Of a stretch of DNA of 64,000 bases, positions 46,306 to 55,545 are shown piece by piece. Below the pieces are notes generated by a model. The model saw only the letters and a list, made by a program, of their open reading frames with translations. It made no database searches and was not told where the DNA came from. Source of the stretch: Fibrobacterota bacterium (GTDB lineage: Bacteria > Fibrobacterota > Chitinivibrionia > Chitinivibrionales > FEN-1185); assembly GCA_003165595.1 (NCBI GenBank), contig PLWQ01000012.1, forward strand, positions 122,013 to 186,012, in the 5' to 3' direction. Numbering within the stretch: position 1 is the first letter of the stretch; each line of letters opens with the position of its first letter. The position numbers and the translations under genes are program-made.

Positions 46306-48336
46306 CTAACGCAGGAGCATTACCCTCGCGGTCACAGCAGCGGCGCCTTCTGTCAACCTGCAGAGGATGACCCTTCCCGGCCGAAGCGTTGCGGCGTCCA
46401 GGGTCACCCGGTGGACGCCGGCAGCGGCGTTCCCATGCACCGGCGTGCACACGAGCCTGCCTGAACCGTCGAACAGTTCCAACGTGACAAATCCCGGCTT
46501 GGCGATTTCGAAGGACAGCGCAGAAGACGCCGTCAGGGAAATGTCGAGCGCGCGAGCGGGCGCGGCCGGTGATCGCTGCGGACGGGCAGCCATGTACACG
46601 CTTTCGTAGCGAATCTGGGCTGGAATCTTATTTGTCATTGGAGTGACGTCCGGCCCGATTGGCGGCCATGGCATAGTGCCCCACCACAAAGGCTTTGCGG
46701 AAAGATACAGGGAAGCAGGAATAGTGTGGTCGGAAACAGTCGGATCCCACTTGACGGAATCGGACGCGACGTCATAGTTGCCGTGAAGCAGCGCGGTGGT
46801 GTACGGCAGCCTGTTGTCTTCCGGGTAGGCGCCCGATCCGTCGTCATTTGCCTCGCTGTAGCCGAAGCAGAAACAATAGGACGTGGCGTCGTACGAGCGG
46901 TACTGCGGCGCGATTATCATGCTTTGGGCCGGAATTATGCGGGTGCCATTGTTGTAGGATGTTAGCTGGAGAAGATCCTGGGAGCCCGCAACGTTTCCTA
47001 TAATATTGTAAAAGCGGCCGGCAAAATCCACGTTGATCACCCGGTTGGCCTGGCATGCCCACCAGGTAGAGTCTGTTCTCTCGGCCCCGCGGCCGGACAG
47101 CGGCTTGGAAATCCTGGTGGTTCCCAGGAGCCAGTTCCTGAACACGGTGTTATGGCTGTTGGAACCCCAGATTCCGTCGGGATGAAAAGAAGTCGCTATG
47201 TTGCCTTCGTATAAATTGAACATCGGATGTGAGCCGTGCATGGAAAGATCGCCCATCACCACGTTGTATGCGGTCTGGTCGAAATCGCTTGCGGAGTAGT
47301 TGTAAGCGACCACGTTGCCGGCCGCGCCCCAGTTGAGCATGACCGACACGTGCATCCGCCTGAGTATGTTGTTCTCTATAAGCAATCCGCTTGATTTGTC
47401 GGCAATAAACACGTCGGCGTCGGTCTGGCCCGGCGTGTGGGCGAACGCGTCGTGAAAGTAGCTGTCCCGGATTTCGCAGCGGTAGCACCAGAAGGCGCGG
47501 AAATGGTCGCCGTCGGTGTAGTTGCTCTCCACATTCCTTACCCAGCAGTACGCCGAGCCGTTCATGAGAATGTTCTCGGTGTAACCGGTGTTGTTCATGT
47601 ACACCTGCAGGTCTTCGACGCCCGCGTTCTTTGCGCCGGCCTCAAACGGCGTGGCAAGCGGGGAGAACGCGGGGTTATACGAGAGGTAAAGCGCAGGCGC
47701 AATGCCCACCGACGTTCCGTTGACAGATGTCACTTCAACGATCTGCCCCAGCGCGCGCGTGCCGTTCCAGCCGATGCCGCCGTCGCACCAGGTGCAATTA
47801 CCCTCCCCGCCTTTGATGGAAACGAAACTCGTGTCGTTGATCTGGGTGACAAGCAGGTACGAACCAACGCTGATGCCGCCCGCATTTGCAAGCGTAATGG
47901 CGGTGGACCCGGCACTGGATCCTCCGGTTATCGCCGTTGAATTGGCGGCGTAGGGCGTGGCGTCCTGACCGAAGCTTATCACGGCGCCGCTGGTTCCGTG
48001 TGCGTCAAGTATGGTCTTACCTGAGCCCTCGCCTCTGAGGGTGACATTATTGGGAACTCGCAGGCCGGAGTTGATTCGAAAGGTGCCGGCCGAAAGCAGC
48101 ACAACCTGATTTGCCGTGCAATTGTTGAGCATGGCTTGAACTGCGGCCGTTGCGTCGATGGTGCCGTTGCCGTAGGTTGACGCATTGATTTGTGCGAATG
48201 TGGTGGTTCTGGCAGGAACGCCGCCGGGTATCCCGGATTTGCTCCAGTCGATGCTGCGACCCGCGGGAATGATTGCGGCGCACGACGCGCCGATGCAAAC
48301 CAGGATGAACTTCGCTGCAATGCACGGCGATCTCAT
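46306..48336 (-). CDS. secreted right-handed beta-helix (pectate lyase-like) protein, paralogue B
   Basis: 676 residues from ATG 48336 (AAGGGGG upstream); an upstream frame extension to 48399 lacks a signal. Signal peptide about 1-20. SIDWSKSGIPGGVPARTT and AAVQAMLNNCTANQVVLLSAGTF parallel the protein at 40692, as do LWWGTMPWPPIGPDV (versus AWWPSNIVWPAIGPDV) and the coil runs between. Tail: FlgD/T9SS-like (VTLELFDGSGRLVCTPV), ending RVMLLR. Probably an extracellular polyuronate-active enzyme or binding protein. It lies 33 bp upstream of the DUF4038 gene, so 46306-43066 may be one transcript. Confidence 0.68.
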   Translation of the reverse strand: MRSPCIAAKFILVCIGASCAAIIPAGRSIDWSKSGIPGGVPARTTTFAQINASTYGNGTIDATAAVQAMLNNCTANQVVLLSAGTFRINSGLRVPNNVTLRGEGSGKTILDAHGTSGAVISFGQDATPYAANSTAITGGSSAGSTAITLANAGGISVGSYLLVTQINDTSFVSIKGGEGNCTWCDGGIGWNGTRALGQIVEVTSVNGTSVGIAPALYLSYNPAFSPLATPFEAGAKNAGVEDLQVYMNNTGYTENILMNGSAYCWVRNVESNYTDGDHFRAFWCYRCEIRDSYFHDAFAHTPGQTDADVFIADKSSGLLIENNILRRMHVSVMLNWGAAGNVVAYNYSASDFDQTAYNVVMGDLSMHGSHPMFNLYEGNIATSFHPDGIWGSNSHNTVFRNWLLGTTRISKPLSGRGAERTDSTWWACQANRVINVDFAGRFYNIIGNVAGSQDLLQLTSYNNGTRIIPAQSMIIAPQYRSYDATSYCFCFGYSEANDDGSGAYPEDNRLPYTTALLHGNYDVASDSVKWDPTVSDHTIPASLYLSAKPLWWGTMPWPPIGPDVTPMTNKIPAQIRYESVYMAARPQRSPAAPARALDISLTASSALSFEIAKPGFVTLELFDGSGRLVCTPVHGNAAAGVHRVTLDAATLRPGRVILCRLTEGAAAVTARVMLLR

Positions 48337-48550
48337 GCCGACCCCCTTGGGCAAGATTATACCATGAATGACCGGCGAACGGGTGCCCAGTGTGACCAAA
48401 ACATTCCTCTAAACCCGTGTGGCCTGGATCTGTGATCCAGGTTCCTCTGTTTCTTTGGCAAATCCATCAATATGGTGTCATTTTACAGAATATACGCTGG
48501 AACGACTCTTTAGTCAACCTACGCAGTTGTTTGAGTGACCAAACCCATTG

Positions 48551-49119
48551 CTATCGAGTGAACATGAAGGTTCGAGTAAGGACGGTTTTGTCGGGAAGTT
48601 CTGCCTTTACCAAGTAAAGCCCCGGCACGACGCGGCCCCAAGCTGTGCTCAAGTATATGTTATTTTCACCATTTTGGGGAAAATTCGCCATTTGCTGCCC
48701 GATCACATTATAAACGGAAAATCGGGCAATAGCACCCTTCGTTGGCTCGCAGCAAATAATTAGCCCGTCTTGGCGCACAAGCACGGAGATTTTCGGATTG
48801 GACAACGCCTCCCCCGTAAAGCCGGGGCTAACTATTCGACTAAAGAAGTAGCTTCCAACAATTGCTCGCAGTGAATCAGATTCACCAGTTGAGGACACAA
48901 ACTTCAGCTCGACTTCATTTTGCACAGATGATCCAGCGAGATGCTTGATCCTGACTTCATGCTAAATTTGGCAATTCGAGGAACACGGAGTCGCGCGCCC
49001 ATCCGTTAGCGTCTGTCGTGTCAATGCCCTCAATGTAATCCGAGAACGCTCGCCCGTGAGAGAATCCACAAATCAACAGAAAGCAGCAAGAGAATATTCT
49101 AATAATCTTTTTCATCATG
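48551..49119 (-). pseudogene. frameshifted secreted protein with C-terminal sorting-type domain
   Basis: An ATG at 49119 with AAAGGAGG upstream opens a signal peptide (MMKKIIRIFSCCFLLICGF) and runs to a stop at 48957. A second frame, offset by one base, resumes at once (IKHLAGSSVQNEVELKF) and continues to 48551 with a complete FlgD/T9SS-like module (ARFSVYNVIGQQMANF, GLYLVKAELPD, ending FMFTR). Joining the frames across a one-base change near 48955 gives a protein of about 185 residues. Neither piece alone makes sense. Either a decayed gene or a sequencing error. Confidence 0.6.
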
Positions 49120-49342
49120 ATTGCCTCCTTTGAACAAGAAAGCACGCCTTTCATTGACAATATTCCTCTAAAGGCGTCCAATGTCAATCAGATTGCAAAG
49201 ATAGTGTTTTCTGAGAGAAAACCCTGGTCCCACGTACGCACGCCGGACGCACAATCAGAATATACGGCCCACCGATTCTTTTGTCAATCCTCTTTCAGGG
49301 TAATACTCCAGCGAGGATTTCCATTCATAAAAATGATCGCAG

Positions 49343-49355
49343 TTATATATTAATG
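49343..49355. promoter_or_regulatory. AT-rich box between divergent genes
   Basis: TTATATATTAATG, 224 bp from the leftward pseudogene start at 49119 and 151 bp from the GH31 start at 49506. On the leftward strand TTGCCT lies 18 bp before TAATAT. The rest of the 387-bp gap holds no gene. Confidence 0.35.
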
Positions 49356-49505
49356 TATTCATGGAATTCGAGGCAACCGATTGATATGCCGCGCGTTGGC
49401 TGCAAAAAGACAGGCCTGCAGGAGCCCGGCTTGGGCAACTCTCCCGGTTGCCGGATTCATCACCTCTTGCTATATTGGGAGAACGACAGCCGCAAAGGAG
49501 GGCAA

Positions 49506-52112
49506 GTGAAGAATCTCCCGTCGAAATTGTTTCCACTGCAGCGCCGACCGGTGTGGCCGCTTTTTCTCATCGGACTGTTTGCTCCGATTTCAAGCTCGTC
49601 TGCAGCCTCTCTGGGCAGCGTGACCGGCTACACAAAGAACGGTCAGACCGTCCAGTTTGCAATGCAGAACGGGACCATGAACATCACCGTGTGCAGCCCG
49701 AAAATGGCGCGCGTCTGGTGCGTGCCCGGCAAAACGTTCATTGCCAAAAGCTATACTTCGGTTGCCGGAACCGCCTGGGACTCCGTTCCATATGCAGTGA
49801 GCGAACCTTCTTCCGGCGAAATAAGGATCGCAACTTCCGCGATTGCAGTTTCCGTCGCGACATCGACCGGTGCAATTACCTTCAAAGATCTCTCCGGAAC
49901 AGTAATCGCGCAAGACTCGGGAAACGACATGGCTGCCAGCTCGAAGTTTCCCGATGCGCCCTACAGTTTCTCCACTCCATTTACCATCAGCAACGGCGAA
50001 GCGATCTACGGGCTGGGAGAATACGAAAACGATTCGAGCGTCACCTACAATGGAAGGAACGTTACATTATATCCGCAGCAGTACACAAGCGTATACACCA
50101 TACCACTCGCGGTATCCAGCAAGGGATATGGCATTCTCTGGGACAATTCGCTCTGGTCGATACAATGGCAGCAGAACGCCGCAATCATGCGCGTTGGAGC
50201 CGACTGTGCGCCGTATCTCGACTACTATTTTATTTATGGCCCGGCCATCGATTCGGTGATCAGCGGGTATCGTTCCATAACAGGGAAGCCACCGTTGTTC
50301 GGCAAGTGGGCCTACGGCTTCCATCAATCAAAGAACCGGTACGCGTCGCAGGCCGAGCTTCTCAATATCGCCTCGCAATTCAGGACCCTGCAAATACCGC
50401 TTGACAACATCGTGGTCGACTGGCAGTGGTGGACCACATGGGGATCGCATCAATTCAACACAAACGACTGGCCCAATCCTGCCGACATGAACGACTCGCT
50501 GCACAGAGCGCTCCACTGCCACAGCTTGCTTTCCGTGTGGCCCGCGTTTGCGTCCGGAAGCGCGAATTACAATGAATTGCAGGCGGCCGGCTGCCTCCTT
50601 GATTCCGGGTACGGCGGTCGCTACTACGATCCCTTCAGCCCGGAGTGCGATTCGATTTATTGGAGGCAAATACGGGATCAGATCATGCCCAAGGGGTTCG
50701 ACGGCTTGTGGCACGATGCATCCGAAGGCGATATGTATCAGGACCTCGACTGGCGAAGCCCGGCGTATTCGACCATGGTCTGCAAAACAACCTACCAGGG
50801 CAGGCGACAGTACAATCCGAATCAAAGGGTATACACGCTCACCCGCTCCGCATGGGCCGGTCAGCAGCAGTATGCCGCGGTCACCTGGTCGGGCGACATC
50901 GACACCGCATGGTCCACGCTCAGAAAACAGATCCCGGTGGGGATCAATTTCTGCATGTCGGGACTGCCATACTGGGCGGATGACATAGGAGGCTTCTGGA
51001 CCCAATGCAATGCCGAAACCATGGTTCGATGGTTCCAGTATGGAACGTTCTTTCCGATTTTCCGTGTGCACGGGAGCGCGGACAAGGAACCATGGCGATA
51101 CGGCGCCACAGCCCAGGCAATCTTGACAAACTACATCAAACTGCGATACCGCCTGCTGCCGTACATATATTCCGTCGCCTGGATGGTGACCGACCAGGGC
51201 TACACCATGATGCGCGGGCTGATAATGGATTTCCAGACCGATCCGAACGTAAAGAAGATCTGCAGCCAGTTTATGTTCGGGCCCGCCCTGATGATAAACC
51301 CGGTAACCACACCGGGTACAACGTCGCGTCAGGTTTATCTTCCGTCAACAAAATGGTACGACTTCTGGGCCGGGACTTCCGTGAGCGGCGGCGCCACCAT
51401 TACGTCGTCCGCGCCGCTTGCGACAATTCCGATATACGTCCGCGCCGGATCGATTGTGCCGATGGGACCGGATCTCATGTATGCCACCGAAAAGTCCGCC
51501 GACACCATAGAGCTGCGCGTCTATCCCGGCGCCGACGGTACATTCACGCTGTACGAAGACGAGGATGACAATTACAATTACGAAAAGGGACAGTATGCAA
51601 CAATTCCCTTTGTGTGGAGCGATGCCGCCCAGACACTCACCATCGGCGCCCGCCAAGGATCATTCAACGGAATGCTTGCAAAAAGGGTATTCAACGTGGT
51701 GACCGTATCGCAAAACCATGGCAGCGGCCAGGGCTTTACCGCGAATCCGGATGCCCAGGTTGTGTACGCCGGCGGGCCGGTCTCGGTAAGAAACGGCCGC
51801 GTCACGGGCGCAGGATCATTCCTGCGCGCCTGCGCGGCCGGGGTTTCATGGCAGCTTTGGGCAACCGGAATGCAATCTTCTTCTGTCAAGATTCATTTCT
51901 CAGTCCCACAGGATGCGGCAAACAAGCCGGTTCTCATTCGCCTGTACAATGTGCGGGGCGGGCTGGTGCAAACGCTTATGGATGGCGTCGTCGGAATGGG
52001 CGGGCACACACTGGGCCTCAATGATGCTGGCGCGCCCCGGTCCGGCAGGTATTTGTGCCGCATTCAAGGACAGGGATTCGACAAGACCGTGGGCTTTATT
52101 GTGGCGAAGTAG
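49506..52112 (+). CDS. secreted GH31 alpha-glycosidase (alpha-xylosidase/alpha-glucosidase type)
   Basis: 868 residues from a GTG at 49506, chosen because AAAGGAGG is 4-5 bp upstream and a signal sequence follows; the frame is open to 49281 without a signal. Order: galactose-mutarotase-like N-terminal domain (YGLGEYEND), TIM barrel (KWAYGFHQSKNRY, IVVDWQWWTTWG), nucleophile region FDGLWHDASEGD, acid/base region SGLPYWADDIGGFW, then the proximal and distal beta domains (FMFGPALMINPVTTPG, TIELRVYPGADGTFTLYEDE) and a FlgD/T9SS-like tail (IRLYNVRGGLVQTLM) ending FIVAK. Alpha-xylosidase on xyloglucan side chains would suit the xylose operon, but GH31 is broad. Alone on the + strand, with a terminator after it. 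Confidence 0.85.
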   Translation: MKNLPSKLFPLQRRPVWPLFLIGLFAPISSSSAASLGSVTGYTKNGQTVQFAMQNGTMNITVCSPKMARVWCVPGKTFIAKSYTSVAGTAWDSVPYAVSEPSSGEIRIATSAIAVSVATSTGAITFKDLSGTVIAQDSGNDMAASSKFPDAPYSFSTPFTISNGEAIYGLGEYENDSSVTYNGRNVTLYPQQYTSVYTIPLAVSSKGYGILWDNSLWSIQWQQNAAIMRVGADCAPYLDYYFIYGPAIDSVISGYRSITGKPPLFGKWAYGFHQSKNRYASQAELLNIASQFRTLQIPLDNIVVDWQWWTTWGSHQFNTNDWPNPADMNDSLHRALHCHSLLSVWPAFASGSANYNELQAAGCLLDSGYGGRYYDPFSPECDSIYWRQIRDQIMPKGFDGLWHDASEGDMYQDLDWRSPAYSTMVCKTTYQGRRQYNPNQRVYTLTRSAWAGQQQYAAVTWSGDIDTAWSTLRKQIPVGINFCMSGLPYWADDIGGFWTQCNAETMVRWFQYGTFFPIFRVHGSADKEPWRYGATAQAILTNYIKLRYRLLPYIYSVAWMVTDQGYTMMRGLIMDFQTDPNVKKICSQFMFGPALMINPVTTPGTTSRQVYLPSTKWYDFWAGTSVSGGATITSSAPLATIPIYVRAGSIVPMGPDLMYATEKSADTIELRVYPGADGTFTLYEDEDDNYNYEKGQYATIPFVWSDAAQTLTIGARQGSFNGMLAKRVFNVVTVSQNHGSGQGFTANPDAQVVYAGGPVSVRNGRVTGAGSFLRACAAGVSWQLWATGMQSSSVKIHFSVPQDAANKPVLIRLYNVRGGLVQTLMDGVVGMGGHTLGLNDAGAPRSGRYLCRIQGQGFDKTVGFIVAK

Positions 52113-52117
52113 AAACG

Positions 52118-52151
52118 CCGCGAGTACCCTGCCCCGAGGATCGCGGTTTTT
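52118..52151 (+). terminator. terminator after the GH31 gene
   Basis: CCGCGA (52118-52123) pairs with TCGCGG (52141-52146), followed by TTTTT, six bases after the GH31 stop. A second small hairpin, CCGTTT-AAGC-AAACGG, follows at 52152-52167 before the convergent gene. Confidence 0.6.
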
Positions 52152-52181
52152 CCGTTTAAGCAAACGGCCAAAGGCTGGGCC

Positions 52182-53828
52182 TCAATACTGGCACAGCGCA
52201 TCCTGCGGCTTCTGATTCATGTAGCAGAGTTTTATCCACGCGGCAGACAGCGGGCCGTTGGACAAACGTACTTCGTCCAACCGGCCGTTCCATTTCTGCT
52301 CGGTGTTGCCCACATTCGAGCCGAACACGAGATCGTTTGTGGTGGAGAATGCATTGATGAGCGGTGCGTCAACGAAATTCCCGTCAACGTAAATCGCGCA
52401 CGTGCCGTTGTTCCAGACAAGGGTGATGTAGTGCCAGCCGTGTGCTTTCCATCCGTCAACAACGTGGAGCGGGCCGTTGCCGATTGAGTCTTCTGCGCGG
52501 ACGTCAATAGCGCTGTCGTTGCCGCTGATGGTGAGCAGCTCGAACCCGGCCGAATCGTTCCACGTACGTTTGTTCGACAGGATGCGGTTATAGCCCGGCA
52601 CCTGGCTGCCGAGCCACTGCGCCCATACCGACACCGAGAACCGGTTGTTTCCGTCAATGCTCGAAGCAAAGGGAACAGCCCAGTAATCGCCGACCCCGTC
52701 GAACCGCATTGCGCCGCCGGCAAGCCCGGTGTCGGGCGCCGGAGTGGTTGCACTGGACGAGGATACCAGGGTATGGCCCTGGCCCGTGGCATCCGACTCG
52801 TCGTTCAAATGCCACACGCCCAGATACCCGTCGGTCCTGCTGAACACGGAGCTCGCCTGCGAAAAATCCGCCGCATTCTTGCGGCCCCAATACATGACGA
52901 TGTCGGTGGTGGCGTTTCCGTAAAGCGTGTCGGCCCTCACCCATACCGCAGCCGCGTGACCGGCGGCGTCCCACTGCTCTATTTCGTAGGGCAAGTGGAC
53001 GCCGTTGGGTTTTGCGAAGCGAATATCGCGGCCATCGGCATTGGCCTGGCTAAAAGCAATGGTTGACTGATCGAGGCGAACGAGCACGGGAAAGTGGACC
53101 ACGGTGTCGGTGACGTTTGCGCCAAGCGGCGTTGTCACCAGGTGGATGGTGCGCGAATACAGCCACTGGCCATAGTCTTCCTCGTAGAACGTCTGCAATG
53201 TCACGGGGTCGGCCTGAGTCGGAAAATCCGGTTCCACCTTTACATCGGCTATATCGACTGCGGGAACCCCCGGCACCGGAACCATTACCTGCAGGCCGTA
53301 GGTTCCCTGAGGGACCCGCTGGATAACGTACTGCCCCGTGGCCGAATCGACGCGGGCGACGCGCGCAAGCCCGAAGGTGCGGGCATAGGCCGTCTGTATG
53401 CCCGAGAACTTGACACTTCCTTGAATGCTGCCGAATTTCCTCAGGGCGGTATCGGGAAACGTCACCAGCCGTTTCTGGCGTGAGAACAGCGAGCAGGCGA
53501 TGCTCACCCCGAAAGAGTCGGTGCTTATTTCGATGACATATTTACCGTTTGCCAGATTCTCAACATAATACTTTCCCGTGCTGTCGGTGCGGCCGTCGGG
53601 CTGCAACGCATTGAGGACCAAAGCAGTGTCGGCGAGAGAGTCGCTTCTCCTGACGTACACCAACGCGCCCGCAGCGGCCTTGCCGTTTGCATCGGTCACG
53701 ATACCGCACAGGGCATTGGGAAAATCGTCGGCAGGCGTGGACTCGGCGACCCGGGGCGTCTGCGAGCAGTGCAGTCCCGCTGCCACCAGCACGGCACCGG
53801 TCAAGCACCATGCCCAATGCCTACTCAT
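52182..53828 (-). CDS. lipoprotein-like protein with CarboxypepD-reg, DUF2341 and LamG domains
   Basis: 548 residues from ATG 53828, the first start giving a signal (SRHWAWCLTGAVLVAAGLHC). Cys at about residue 20 may be a lipobox Cys, though His before it is atypical. Two carboxypeptidase-regulatory-like modules (about 35-100, ALCGIVTDANGKAAAGALVYV; about 110-165) are followed by DUF2341 (about 195-310; VVHFPVLVRLDQSTIAF, DIVMYWGRKNAADFSQ) and a LamG/concanavalin domain (about 320-540; GYLGVWHLNDESDATGQ, DEVRLSNGPLSAAWIKLCY). This combination is frequent in Fibrobacter-type genomes. Its ATG overlaps the end of the TIGR02147 regulator by 8 bp. Probably a surface protein that binds glycan. Confidence 0.72.
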   Translation of the reverse strand: MSRHWAWCLTGAVLVAAGLHCSQTPRVAESTPADDFPNALCGIVTDANGKAAAGALVYVRRSDSLADTALVLNALQPDGRTDSTGKYYVENLANGKYVIEISTDSFGVSIACSLFSRQKRLVTFPDTALRKFGSIQGSVKFSGIQTAYARTFGLARVARVDSATGQYVIQRVPQGTYGLQVMVPVPGVPAVDIADVKVEPDFPTQADPVTLQTFYEEDYGQWLYSRTIHLVTTPLGANVTDTVVHFPVLVRLDQSTIAFSQANADGRDIRFAKPNGVHLPYEIEQWDAAGHAAAVWVRADTLYGNATTDIVMYWGRKNAADFSQASSVFSRTDGYLGVWHLNDESDATGQGHTLVSSSSATTPAPDTGLAGGAMRFDGVGDYWAVPFASSIDGNNRFSVSVWAQWLGSQVPGYNRILSNKRTWNDSAGFELLTISGNDSAIDVRAEDSIGNGPLHVVDGWKAHGWHYITLVWNNGTCAIYVDGNFVDAPLINAFSTTNDLVFGSNVGNTEQKWNGRLDEVRLSNGPLSAAWIKLCYMNQKPQDALCQY

Positions 53829-54678
53829 TGGACGCCCCCAGAGTCGAGCTTCTGGGGAAAAGTTGAAAGTTGAATTGGTAAATACGCAAGTCCTTTTCCT
53901 GATCTTTCTCATGTGAGGCCGCGGTGGAAAGCACATATTCCTTGAGCTCTTCGAATTTCCTGGTGAGCTCCGGAACAATGCCCGCGGGCAAGCCGACCAT
54001 AAGCGAGCTGATATACCGTTCCTCCGGCTCAATTGCATCGATTGCCTTAACGCTGTGCTCGATCCAGCGGCGGTGCAGATTCTTTATCACCTCGCGCAGC
54101 TCAGCCACGTTCGGCCGGAGTTTGAGCATCGTCACCCTGTAACCCTTGTCCGCGTCCTTTTCGATGATACCCAGCGCTTCGAGGACGCCCACCGATTCCC
54201 TGACCTGCGCAACATTCACGCGAGGGAATATCTTGTCGGCCAGGTTCTTGTAATCGCCATCAAACCCTTCGACGGCGATAATCTCCCTTACCACGGGATT
54301 ATACCATTTAAGATAATAGTTCGCATATTGCAGCGACACGTCGTTAAACAGGGTCTTGGACTTAAACTCCAGGAGCTTCTTGAGCAGCAGCTCCTTTTCT
54401 TCCCCGTCCCCTGCCTGATCGTACTTGACAAGGTATTTGAAATAGCGCGCCCTGTCGTCGGCAAGGTCCATGCCCCTTATCATTTTCTTCGCTGCATTGT
54501 CGGACAGTTTCTTGCGACGCTTCACCACGTCGATAAAGAATCCCTGGTTGTTGAACCCGGCCTTCCTCGCAAACACCCTGTAGGAGTACAAGGGATTGAT
54601 GCGCTTCTTGGCATCGTAAAAGTCGGAAAGGTATGCCCGGTAGTCGAGATATTCGTAAATTTCGGGAAGTGGCGTCAT
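53821..54678 (-). CDS. TIGR02147-family putative regulator
   Basis: 285 residues from ATG 54678; no good ribosome site is visible and the frame stays open to 54747. PEIYEYLDYRAYLSDFYDAKK, YSYRVFARKAGFNNQGFFIDV and KLSDNAAKKMIRGM match the TIGR02147 family, best known as a large paralogous set in Fibrobacter. The family is helical and predicted to contain a helix-turn-helix region. Residues 170-240 (VGVLEALGIIEKD) look like a winged helix. It probably acts in the cytoplasm on its own operon. The downstream lipoprotein start lies inside its last codons, so the two are translated together. Confidence 0.78.
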   Translation of the reverse strand: MTPLPEIYEYLDYRAYLSDFYDAKKRINPLYSYRVFARKAGFNNQGFFIDVVKRRKKLSDNAAKKMIRGMDLADDRARYFKYLVKYDQAGDGEEKELLLKKLLEFKSKTLFNDVSLQYANYYLKWYNPVVREIIAVEGFDGDYKNLADKIFPRVNVAQVRESVGVLEALGIIEKDADKGYRVTMLKLRPNVAELREVIKNLHRRWIEHSVKAIDAIEPEERYISSLMVGLPAGIVPELTRKFEELKEYVLSTAASHEKDQEKDLRIYQFNFQLFPRSSTLGASNE

Positions 54679-54937
54679 GGTAGTCTTAATTATAAGGGAT
54701 ATTTCCGAAAAAATCAAGGTAAATCTTTGACATTTCGTGTAACGCAACTATAATACTTAACATATTGATTTATAATATTAATTTGAAGCGTTGTTGCCAC
54801 GTGTTGTTGCGATCTTTGGTAACACCACTAAGCCGGTTTTTAAGCATACAGGATCTGACAACGTTCGTGAGGCTAACGGCTTCGAAGGTTGTTATTGACA
54901 ACAAGGAAGGCGCCGGGCGAACGGCAAGGCCCCACCC

Positions 54938-54956
54938 GGGCCCTTTGAAAGGGCCC
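54938..54956. other. GC-rich hairpin
   Basis: GGGCCCTTT-G-AAAGGGCCC, a perfect 9-bp stem with a single central base, followed on the + strand by TTTA. Too small a loop for a normal terminator as drawn, though the central pairs can open. Role unknown. Confidence 0.45.
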
Positions 54957-55097
54957 TTTACTCGGGAAGAGGTTGGAGGGTGAGGTATGTGTTGCGAAAA
55001 CGAGGCAAGGTTGTTCCACAGATCGCAGTTCTTTACGATTGCAACAGCTGCACTATCGACGGAGTCGATGCGCGCAAACGCGCTCGTTGCCTTTTCG

Positions 55098-55190
55098 AGC
55101 CGGCCGGGAAAACCCCACCCGCGGCTTGTCCGGGAGTACCCGGTAAGTCCAAAAGGGAGAGAGAAACGGGTGAGGTTTTCCCAGCCGGCT
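55098..55190. repeat. 24-bp inverted repeat with 45-nt loop
   Basis: Left arm 55098-55121 and right arm 55167-55190 pair over 24 positions with two mismatches; both arms contain AGCCGGC, GGGAAAACC and CACCCG. The loop holds a smaller hairpin, CCGGG-AGTA-CCCGG. This could be a small mobile repeat (MITE/REP-like) or a structured RNA. No transposase nearby. Confidence 0.5.
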
Positions 55191-55545
55191 TGGCTTTAGG
55201 AAAACAGGCGCCAGACGTCAGGTTTCTTTGCAAACTTTCCCCCATGCAATCGAGTCTGCCTTGAAATCCTTGCAACGGCACGACGCCTGTTCTTATTCTC
55301 ATTTCAGGTTCACTGTTGTGCCGACTTGATACTTTACGCACGCGACACACGAAATCTTCACTGAATAATATACGACACTTCTATTCGATGCGGCCCACAA
55401 TGATGACGGACAAATCATTTTCCGTTATACGGTTGTGTAACGGAGGATCCCGGAACGAGCGGTCCCTGGAATGTACGGGCACACCAGTATGCGCCACCGC
55501 GCCCCGGCATTCTCGATAACGCCTTGCAACCACGAAGATACTTTG

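Larger units (their letters stand above)
54679..55545. other. long non-coding region with inverted repeats
   Basis: 867 bp without a supported gene. From right to left upstream of the regulator: AT-rich ATAATATTAATTTG (about 54770), a GC-rich hairpin at 54938-54956 and a long inverted repeat at 55098-55190. Short open frames here have no ribosome site or family resemblance. Confidence 0.5.

Noticed and set aside
55033-55350. 105-codon frame in the gene-free region
   Set aside because: It spans the inverted repeat, lacks a ribosome site and resembles no family.
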